This document shows, piece after piece, positions 57,117-64,000 of a DNA stretch of 64,000 nucleotides. Where the stretch lies: assembly GCA_937139605.1 (NCBI GenBank), contig CAKZQG010000039.1:17530-81529 (forward strand). The letters are read 5' to 3'. The notes below the pieces were generated by a model. That model was not told the DNA's origin, ran no database searches, and worked only from the letters and a program-made list of their open reading frames with translations. Origin of the DNA: an uncultured bacterium (GTDB lineage Bacteria > DRYD01). A program made the translations under genes and the position numbers. Numbering within the stretch: position 1 is the stretch's first letter; each line of letters begins with the position of its first letter.

Positions 57117-57653
57117 TTAGTTTTCTTTTGGATTATAATAAGTATGATAGGCTAAAATTGATTCCAATATTTTATCAAAAACTTCAAAATTTTCTTTATT
57201 TAATTTTTCTCTTAATTTTCCTATAATTACTTTCATAAATTTAAAGAAATTATTATCTATTAGTCCTCTTCCTTTAGAATATGCCAACTTAGGTATTAAT
57301 GATATTATTTTAATAGCAATGCTAATTAACTCTGAAGTATCTTGTTCTTTATGTAATTTATTTATTTTTATTTTAATATTTTTTATTTCATTATAAAATT
57401 TTCTGAATTGTGATTTCTTAAAATCCATCCCTATAGCTATTCCTTCACATATCCCATTAGGTTTTACAAATTCCTCTAAATCCAATTCCTCCAAGGATCT
57501 TATATTATTTATTTTATCAGAAACTTGTTTTAATAAATCTCCATAATGTTTTTGTAAGTCATATCTATTTTTATTATAATATAATCTTATCATCTCTTTT
57601 ATTTTATTTTCCAATTCAGGGTTTAAAATCTTTAATTTATTAAGATTTCTCAT
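57117..57653 (-). CDS. csm2: Type III-A CRISPR effector small subunit Csm2
   Basis: 178 residues, all helical and basic, somewhat longer than many Csm2 (~140). The C-terminal half has the family signature LIPKLAYSKGRGLIDNNFFKF. The N-terminal region has repeated IKEM/LKQVSDKINNI helices. It lies between cas10 (48 bases upstream in transcription order) and csm3, as usual. It lines the RNA-binding groove of the complex. Confidence 0.85.
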   Translation of the reverse strand: MRNLNKLKILNPELENKIKEMIRLYYNKNRYDLQKHYGDLLKQVSDKINNIRSLEELDLEEFVKPNGICEGIAIGMDFKKSQFRKFYNEIKNIKIKINKLHKEQDTSELISIAIKIISLIPKLAYSKGRGLIDNNFFKFMKVIIGKLREKLNKENFEVFDKILESILAYHTYYNPKEN

Positions 57654-57701
57654 TCCTTAATCAACCCCTTTTTATTATTAATTTTTAATTATTATTAATT
57701 T

Positions 57702-60380
57702 TCAATTTCTTGTTAGCATCAAGGTTATATATAATATAGTATCTAAATTAGTTAAAATTTCTTCTTTTGATAATTCCTTATATCCTTTTTTAAGTAATAA
57801 TTCTTCTAATTTCTCTTTTACTTCTTTATTCTTTATATTTCTTGCCATTTGATAATATATCTTAGGGTAAATCAATGGATTTATTTTATCATCTTTTATA
57901 TATAACTTATAATATTCTAAAATCCTATATACTAAGCTACGAGATATTAAATTATTATTGATATATTCTGCTAATTCCTTAGAAATATCTAATATATTTT
58001 CAAAAGTTATATAGTTTTTAAATTTTTGGACTTGTTGAATATTTAACTCATTCATTAATATATTAAATGAGCTTATATAATTTAAAGAGTTAATCCATTT
58101 ATAAGTTTTATTAAAAATACTTATAGAATCCTTATAAATTAGAAATGCTTTATTATTATAATTTATACTAAATACTGCTTGTTTAGATAATTCTTCTTGG
58201 TTTTTAGAGTATTTTGCTACTTTATTTACCGGTAAATTACTTTTAAATATAAATATTCCAGCAGATAACCCAAAATCATAATTTTCTGATACATACAGAT
58301 GTAATTTTTCTCTTAATTTTAAAGAGAAATCCAATATAAAATTATACGGACCTATAAGAAACAAATCATCTCCTCCAGAATATACTGTATATATTAAATC
58401 TAATTCAAGATTATTATATGACTGCATATATTTTTTAGATTCTTGTTTTATTAGAGTATTAATATATCCTGAAAAGAATAGTTCTAACATTCTACTAAGT
58501 GTAGCAATTCTAGAAAAAGTATATTTATCTGAATCTTGAGAAGAATCTTTACTTCTTAAACCATCACTAAATATTAGGCCTAAATTATCTATATCTGCTC
58601 TTAAAGCAGCTAATTTTTTATCCCCTATACTAAATTCACTTAATATTCCAAATGACATTATTTTTTTTGAATCTAGTAAATTCATTTGTTTCAATTCTTT
58701 TTGCTGTTCTGGAAGTAAATCAAAATTACTTAAAACATAATCCCTTATATCTTTATCTAATAATGGCACAGTACTTGCTATGAACTTAAAACCATTAGAA
58801 ATATTATCCATGCCAAATTCTAAATTATTTATATATAAAACTTCTTCTAATTCATTTAATATGGAATTTTCTCTTATTCTTTCATTTTTTTGGTTATTTA
58901 TATCTATTACAAAATAAATATTTCCCCAGTTATCTAAATCTATTATACTTATATAATCATATTTATTTTCACCTATTTTTAGTTTTTTATTTAGATCAAA
59001 GGAGATATATTTCATATATATCGTTTCTTCTCCTATAGAATTAGATAATTCACATAATTTACATAAATCTTTACTATATATTGGTAATGATTTACAAGAT
59101 TTACATATATCTTTGTGATCATCTTTAAAATCTACTGTCAAGTAGTTCTTAAATAACTGTTTTTTAGCTTTATCTATATTTATTTGTAATTTTTGGACAA
59201 TATCTGAGAAATTTTGACTAATCCCTTTGAGAGTATTTATAGAGAACTCTTGATATGTCATTATTATTCTAAGCTCCATATGAAACTCATCACATAGATA
59301 TTTATTTAATAGATTTTCTATATTATTTAAGATTTCAATATTTTTAGGGGTATTAGCTATTATTATTTGGAATTTTCCACCGCCTATATATAATATATTA
59401 GTTATTGGATAGTTTAGTTCTTTTAATAAGTTTCTACTAACTAATTCTGTTAATAAAGCAACAAGTAAAGATCTTCCTCTTAAGCTTTTAGATATAGAGA
59501 AATCTTCTATAGCTGGAGTCTTTGCTATATTATAAATAAAGTTTTGGATTCCCCCTATATTTCCTTCCACTATTAAAAATACATTCTCAGTATCATCTAT
59601 CATTTTACTATAATTTAGAACTTCTAGATTACCATTACTACTTGAATTATTTTTTATTTGGTAATAATAATCTAAGAGACTAACACTTAGCATTGCGACT
59701 ACTTTAGAATGATCAAATAAAGAGATATCTGAATAATGTCTAGATCTATTTTGGATATCATAAGTAGCAGAAGGTACTGACCATAAATATTTTGCTAATA
59801 AATAATACAAATAATTAAATGATTTTACCCCTTTAAAATTCTGAATATTTTTTATCTCATTATTAAATTCTAAAAACAAGTTTCTATATTGCTGGGAAAT
59901 TATATTATGATTAGCATATAATTTATCAATATCTTTTACAGGGAATATATCATTTTCCAATAGAGATAATTTCGTTATTTTATGAAAATATGGGGGATTT
60001 ATTGAGTTAGCTAAAAATGAGATCCTTTCAAATATTGAATGTAATAAATTTATATCACTTTGTTGAAATCTTTCTCTTTCAGTTGATGATAAATTATCTG
60101 CTAAAGTTAGGATATAGCTTTTTATGTTATTTGGTATAGGGTTATGATGTCTTGCCGATATCTCTTTTAATTCATTAAATTCCAATTCCGTTAAATTTAA
60201 ACTCTCTTTTAGTATTTCTTGTAATTCTGTTAAGTATTGATAAGTAAAATATGCATGCTGATATTTATATATATTTTCTAGATTTTTTTTATCCCAAGTT
60301 GTATAGTAATTAGCTCTTTGGCAAAACTTCCCTATATCGTGTAGTAAAGCAGCTAATGCTATTAAATAAAAATCATTCAT
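57702..60380 (-). CDS. cas10: CRISPR type III-A Cas10/Csm1 with HD and GGDD domains
   Basis: 892 residues. The N-terminal HD nuclease motif LAALLHDIGKF (H14, D15) is intact, with ARHH later as in HD domains. A zinc ribbon CKSCKSLPIYSKDLCKLC lies near residue 430. The second palm domain has YTVYSGGDDLFLIGPY, with GGDD near 666-669, so synthesis of cyclic oligoadenylate is expected. A D4-like helical C-terminus ends the protein. Cas10 both senses target RNA and cleaves DNA. The stop is TGA. Cas6 is upstream (92-base gap). No Csm6/CARF effector gene is found in the window. Confidence 0.95.
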   Translation of the reverse strand: MNDFYLIALAALLHDIGKFCQRANYYTTWDKKNLENIYKYQHAYFTYQYLTELQEILKESLNLTELEFNELKEISARHHNPIPNNIKSYILTLADNLSSTERERFQQSDINLLHSIFERISFLANSINPPYFHKITKLSLLENDIFPVKDIDKLYANHNIISQQYRNLFLEFNNEIKNIQNFKGVKSFNYLYYLLAKYLWSVPSATYDIQNRSRHYSDISLFDHSKVVAMLSVSLLDYYYQIKNNSSSNGNLEVLNYSKMIDDTENVFLIVEGNIGGIQNFIYNIAKTPAIEDFSISKSLRGRSLLVALLTELVSRNLLKELNYPITNILYIGGGKFQIIIANTPKNIEILNNIENLLNKYLCDEFHMELRIIMTYQEFSINTLKGISQNFSDIVQKLQINIDKAKKQLFKNYLTVDFKDDHKDICKSCKSLPIYSKDLCKLCELSNSIGEETIYMKYISFDLNKKLKIGENKYDYISIIDLDNWGNIYFVIDINNQKNERIRENSILNELEEVLYINNLEFGMDNISNGFKFIASTVPLLDKDIRDYVLSNFDLLPEQQKELKQMNLLDSKKIMSFGILSEFSIGDKKLAALRADIDNLGLIFSDGLRSKDSSQDSDKYTFSRIATLSRMLELFFSGYINTLIKQESKKYMQSYNNLELDLIYTVYSGGDDLFLIGPYNFILDFSLKLREKLHLYVSENYDFGLSAGIFIFKSNLPVNKVAKYSKNQEELSKQAVFSINYNNKAFLIYKDSISIFNKTYKWINSLNYISSFNILMNELNIQQVQKFKNYITFENILDISKELAEYINNNLISRSLVYRILEYYKLYIKDDKINPLIYPKIYYQMARNIKNKEVKEKLEELLLKKGYKELSKEEILTNLDTILYITLMLTRN

Positions 60381-60472
60381 CTATTTATTAATCTTAATTT
60401 TTAAATGATTTTTTATAATTTTTCTCTATTTTTGTTTAATATCCTTTCAAAAATTTTAGATTATTAAATTTT

Positions 60473-61216
60473 TTAGATTATCTGGAACATTCCAAAACCT
60501 TGAGAATTTTTAGCTCCCAAACCTGCATCATATATTTTTTCTATTATTTCAGGTTTATCTGTTGCTAATTCTAATTCTCCCTCTATACCTTTTATTATAA
60601 AATTTTTATATTTTAGGATTTTATTTTTTATATTTATTGGGCTTATTTCTAATTGAAAATCTAAACTAATATTTTTATCTATTATCCCTTGGATTATTAC
60701 ATACTTCTTTTTTATATTTTCTTTTATTAAATAATTAAATTCATTATCGTTTGGAAAAATATAGTTGGTGTATTTCTTGTCATTTTTAATAATTGTTTTA
60801 TATATAGTTATAGGTGATAATGTTTTTATTTTCATTATGTTATCAAACTTTGGATTAGGAACTGTTTTTATCTCATCCACCTTTAGTTTATTTACATTTA
60901 ATTTTATTATCTCGTTTTTTAATAAATTTTCTCTTAGAATCTTTATTATTATTTCAATTGGAGAGGAAATAAATATTGAAATAGTATTTGAGAAAAATAT
61001 ATAATTTTTATAGAGTTTAATTTTATTGGAGAATATTTTAGAAAAAGTAAAGAGTTTTATTGGCTTATTATTATATCTAAATCCTATGTCATGTAAAAAT
61101 GTTGATAATAATTTAGGTAAATTTTTGTATATAATTTTTTGAATTAATTCATTATAGTGTATTGGCAACATAATATCTTTATTATCTGTATTTTTTAGAA
61201 TAACTTCTATTCGCAT
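60473..61216 (-). CDS. cas6: CRISPR pre-crRNA endoribonuclease Cas6
   Basis: 247 residues with the two-RAMP Cas6 layout: N-terminal MRIEVILKNTDNKDIMLPIHY (the HY at ~20 is near the usual catalytic His), then FTFSKIF strand, NTISIFISSP. The C-terminus ends in AGLGAKNSQGFGMFQII, the glycine-rich loop shared by Cas6 (G-x-G-x-x-(S/N)-x-GFG). It processes CRISPR transcripts. No array is found in the window, so its RNA would come from elsewhere. It starts the cas operon. Confidence 0.88.
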   Translation of the reverse strand: MRIEVILKNTDNKDIMLPIHYNELIQKIIYKNLPKLLSTFLHDIGFRYNNKPIKLFTFSKIFSNKIKLYKNYIFFSNTISIFISSPIEIIIKILRENLLKNEIIKLNVNKLKVDEIKTVPNPKFDNIMKIKTLSPITIYKTIIKNDKKYTNYIFPNDNEFNYLIKENIKKKYVIIQGIIDKNISLDFQLEISPINIKNKILKYKNFIIKGIEGELELATDKPEIIEKIYDAGLGAKNSQGFGMFQII

Positions 61217-61328
61217 TACTTTTTATTAATTTTCTTATTTTCAAAAATTCTATACGTTTTAATTCCTTATAAAAAACCTATATAAATATACAATATAAAA
61301 ACTATCAATATGAATACTATCATTTTTT

Positions 61329-61802
61329 TTATTTTTTTGATATTATTTTGATATATATATCTTGAATATTTTTTTTATTATCTAAATAGATTTTTAGCTT
61401 TTCCAAATTTTTAAGTTTTTGCATTTTTTTTAGCTTAGAAAAATAATTATTAATTCTTTTTTGGATTTTATTAATATCATTTTTAATAATACATTCAAAA
61501 CAAAAATAAATACTTCTACTTTTACTTTTCATTAACTCCTTTCTCTTAGATAAAGTATTAACATCATTAAGTTCATTATTAGCTTCATTATTAGTACAAT
61601 TAATTAAAATTATTTTATCCTTAAAAGTTATAACTAAAATATCATTTTTAGCAACAAATAATCGAATTAATTCTTCTTGAGTAAATTTATTAAAACATAT
61701 TATACATGTTCTTACTTTAATATTTTTTACTTTAGTATTTTTCATTTTAGTATCAATTTTATGATTAGTTTTAATATTTTGATTTTCTTTCATTTTTATC
61801 AC
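61329..61802 (-). CDS. YlxR-like protein (DUF448, RNase P modulator type)
   Basis: 157 residues. The core has the YlxR pattern RTCIICFNKFTQEELIRLFV, followed by an acidic insertion and RSIYFCFECIIKNDINK, with the Cys pairs of the family. A ~25-residue basic N-terminal tail and a long basic C-terminal helix (YFSKLKKMQKLKNLEKLK) flank it. Family members bind RNA, and some modulate RNase P. In many genomes ylxR lies between nusA and infB; here it follows dnaG instead, 22 bases downstream on the minus strand. The assignment is good but the insertion is unusual. Confidence 0.7.
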   Translation of the reverse strand: MIKMKENQNIKTNHKIDTKMKNTKVKNIKVRTCIICFNKFTQEELIRLFVAKNDILVITFKDKIILINCTNNEANNELNDVNTLSKRKELMKSKSRSIYFCFECIIKNDINKIQKRINNYFSKLKKMQKLKNLEKLKIYLDNKKNIQDIYIKIISKK

Positions 61803-61824
61803 TTATAAAAAATAAATAAAAAAT

Positions 61825-63588
61825 TTAATTTTTAATAATTTTGTTTTGTAGTTCCTTAGCTTTTAATAAATCATTATTTTTTAAAGCTTCTTTTATCTCC
61901 TCGAATATTGACTTATTATAAATATTTTTTAAAATATTTATAGAATAATCATATAAGCTTTGGTTATTAGTTTTTGAAATTATTTTTGCAATTATTTTTA
62001 TCAATTCTTCTAATTTTAATTCATATAATAAATAAGAGTTAGGCAAAGTATTATCTTCTTTACATTTTATTAAATGCTCATATAATTTTTCCTCTACTTC
62101 ATTTAGGTTTTTAAAAGCTTCAGTTATTAAATATTCTTTTTCTTTTAATATTTTTAAAAATAATTCAAATTTATAAAAAAAGAAACTCAAAATAAATAGT
62201 TTATCCCCATATTCTTTTATAACTATTTTTTCTAAATTATAAGTAGTATCAGTAAATTGAGTAACTTGAAGGGATTTACTTTGAGCTAATTTATTTTGAA
62301 TATTTTTATTCTCTTTGATATAGTTTTTTATTAATTTTTTTAGATAAGGGATATCTATTTTAGATATATTGGAAAACTTTTTAAGATATTCTTCAAAAAC
62401 TAATAAATTAGATATATAACTTAAATAAGGAATAATTATTTTTTCTAAGAAATTTTGTTTATCTTGAGTTTTTTGGAGTTTATATAAATTCGTAATAAAT
62501 TCAAAAGAGTCTATCGCGTTAATAATTGATTCCTTTAATTCTTCAGGATTACTTACTAATAACTCATTTGGATCTTTATAACCTTTAAATAAACTTATTT
62601 CTACTAAGAAATTATTAGAAATAAAGAGAAGTAGTAATTTAATAGTTGCTTCTGTTCCTGATTTATCTTGATCTAAAATAAGTAAAACTTTATTACAATA
62701 TTTTTTTAATAAATTTAATTGCTCTTGGGATATATTAGTTCCCATAATAGCTACCACATTTTTAAAACCTATTTTATATACAGATAACGCATCAAAATAC
62801 CCCTCCGTTATTATCGCTTTATTCTCCGATTTTATATAATTCTTTGTAATATTTAGGCCATATAGTGTAGAATTTTTTTGTAAGCCTATTGTATTTATAT
62901 ATTTAGGTTCCATTTTGTCATCAATTGCTCTACCCGATATCCCTATAACCTTATTACCTTTAAATATAGGAAAAGTTATTCTACTATTCATTATTTCATA
63001 ATATTTATCTTTACCTTTTTCTACTATCAATCCAGTATTTATTAAATCTTTTATATTTATATTTTTTTTACTTATAAAAGTTAAAGTGTTTTGGATATTC
63101 TTAGGACAATAACCTATTAAGAAAGTTTCTATTAATTCTTTATCAATTCCCCTTGATTCCAAATAATCTAATGCTTTTTTCCCTACTTTAGTTTTTAATA
63201 AAACTTTATTATAATACTCACTAAATAATTTTAATAAAGAATGTGATTTTTCTTTACTTATTGATTCTATTTTTAATTCATTTTCTTGATAATATTTTTT
63301 TAAATCAATATCTAAATTAAGGTAATCAATTAAATAATTAATTGATTCAATAAAATTAATATCTTCATATTCCATTATAAAATTAAATATATCTCCACCT
63401 TTATTACATCCAAAACAATACCATAACCCTTCATTTATATCTACAGATAAGGAAGGATTCGAATCCATATGAAATGGGCAAATAGCCATATACGTACTTC
63501 CTACTTTTTTTAGCTTCATAAAAACTGAATAAAACTCTAAATAATTTATTGTCTTTTTTATTTTAAATACTATATCATTTAAATCCAT
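61825..63588 (-). CDS. dnaG: DNA primase
   Basis: 587 residues. The CHC2 zinc finger has C37, H40, C58 and C61 (CPFHMDSNPSLSVD, YCFGCNKGGD). The TOPRIM core follows with IITEGYFDALSVYKIGF near residue 260 (Glu and metal residues) and LLILDQDKSGTEA near 300. The C-terminal ~200 residues contact the helicase. It makes RNA primers for replication. The start ATG has no clear Shine-Dalgarno. The YlxR-like gene follows on the same strand. Confidence 0.96.
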   Translation of the reverse strand: MDLNDIVFKIKKTINYLEFYSVFMKLKKVGSTYMAICPFHMDSNPSLSVDINEGLWYCFGCNKGGDIFNFIMEYEDINFIESINYLIDYLNLDIDLKKYYQENELKIESISKEKSHSLLKLFSEYYNKVLLKTKVGKKALDYLESRGIDKELIETFLIGYCPKNIQNTLTFISKKNINIKDLINTGLIVEKGKDKYYEIMNSRITFPIFKGNKVIGISGRAIDDKMEPKYINTIGLQKNSTLYGLNITKNYIKSENKAIITEGYFDALSVYKIGFKNVVAIMGTNISQEQLNLLKKYCNKVLLILDQDKSGTEATIKLLLLFISNNFLVEISLFKGYKDPNELLVSNPEELKESIINAIDSFEFITNLYKLQKTQDKQNFLEKIIIPYLSYISNLLVFEEYLKKFSNISKIDIPYLKKLIKNYIKENKNIQNKLAQSKSLQVTQFTDTTYNLEKIVIKEYGDKLFILSFFFYKFELFLKILKEKEYLITEAFKNLNEVEEKLYEHLIKCKEDNTLPNSYLLYELKLEELIKIIAKIISKTNNQSLYDYSINILKNIYNKSIFEEIKEALKNNDLLKAKELQNKIIKN

Positions 63589-63720
63589 ATATAGTTAAAT
63601 TGTAAAATAAAGTTAAAAGATATAAATTATTTTCTTTAAATTATTGTTTTTATTGGCTTTCAAAATCTAAGAAACAAAAAATATATCTATTTTATTATTC
63701 TTTTTTATAAATTTTATAAA

Positions 63721-64000
63721 TTATAAATATTTTCTAATAAGGACAGCGATAGCGGGGATCCCCATTGCTAAAGTAAATATCACTCCAAAACCTAATAATA
63801 TTATTCCGCTTATAGCAAATAAAACAGTAAATATTAACTTGAAATAATTTTTAAAGAATATATTCAAAGCAGTTAAAAAAGTGTCTTGTAAAACCAAATT
63901 TATATCTTTTAATTCAAATTTTTTGATAATCTCTTCTTTATTAATGTTTTCAATATATTGATATTGGATTTTTTCATATTCTATTAAACTATTTATAAAA
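63721..64000 (-). CDS. C-terminal part of an unidentified membrane protein
   Basis: The frame enters from beyond the window edge and ends with TAA at 63721-63723. About 92 residues are visible: a charged region (EYEKIQYQYIENINKEEIIK), then a hydrophobic hairpin of two segments (LIFTVLFAISGIILLGFGVI, FTLAMGIPAIAVLI) and the end RKYL. It is a C-terminal membrane anchor pair of an unknown protein. The start and most of the gene lie outside. Confidence 0.6.
   Translation of the reverse strand, partial: FINSLIEYEKIQYQYIENINKEEIIKKFELKDINLVLQDTFLTALNIFFKNYFKLIFTVLFAISGIILLGFGVIFTLAMGIPAIAVLIRKYL

Noticed and set aside
53954..61330. CRISPR array next to the cas genes
   Set aside because: No regularly spaced direct repeats were seen in the gaps 53954-54120, 60381-60472, 61217-61328 or elsewhere in the window.

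Overview
The window comes from a very AT-rich bacterial genome. The organism has an outer membrane, because an LptF/LptG-type lipopolysaccharide exporter subunit is present, and it makes type IV pili. UAA is the dominant stop codon, UAG occasional and UGA rare. Shine-Dalgarno sequences are strong at many genes but absent at others. I cannot name the phylum from sequence alone. A cyclic-2,3-diphosphoglycerate-synthetase-like GTPase hints at a thermophilic relative but does not prove it. No stretch longer than 300 bases lacks a gene.

Layout. (1) 1-5.4 kb: ribosome recycling factor, a PhoU-like DUF47 protein, an Amj-type lipid II flippase, a PilV/PilW-like pseudopilin, undecaprenyl-diphosphatase (UppP) and a 6-TM channel with a nucleotide-binding tail. 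(2) 5.4-18.4 kb: a plus-strand operon for a polyprenyl-phosphoryl-arabinose donor (UbiA, DprE1-like, DprE2-like, HAD phosphatase) converges on a minus-strand block holding a DUF5693 membrane protein, a GT-C glycosyltransferase, two type IV pilins with a tRNA-Trp between them, and a giant YfhO-family GT-C protein. Together these look like a pilin (or surface glycan) arabinosylation locus. (3) 18.4-24.8 kb: a Cys-rich mini-protein translationally coupled to a secreted thioredoxin-like gene with an in-frame UGA, LptF/G, a beta-carbonic-anhydrase-like protein, a Ca2+/H+ antiporter with a structured leader, an MFS transporter, a degenerate HD-GYP protein and tRNA-Met. (4) 24.9-33.3 kb: a surface-polysaccharide cluster of glycosyltransferases, nucleotide-sugar epimerases, a methyltransferase and an SDR. 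(5) 33.3-50.7 kb: mostly housekeeping genes (FtsK, PheS, SbcC, PlsX, L1, L11, HemB), plus a GTPase, two large unrecognised proteins and a broken gene of 13-residue Trp repeats. (6) 50.8-54.1 kb: a PriA-like protein without recognisable helicase motifs, a small membrane-anchored protein and an AIM24-like gene whose 5' end is broken. (7) 54.1-61.2 kb: a complete type III-A effector operon (cas6, cas10/csm1, csm2, csm3, csm4, csm5) with no array, adaptation genes or CARF effector in view. (8) 61.3-64 kb: a YlxR-like protein, DNA primase and a truncated membrane protein.

How the parts work together. Amj and UppP serve the polyprenyl-phosphate cycle for peptidoglycan. The UbiA-DprE1-DprE2 products draw on the same type of carrier to make an arabinose donor. 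The GT-C proteins would use that donor outside the inner membrane, and the pilins encoded between them are the most economical acceptors. Three loci (19003, 47315 and 53974) carry single in-frame stop codons that interrupt otherwise coherent reading frames.
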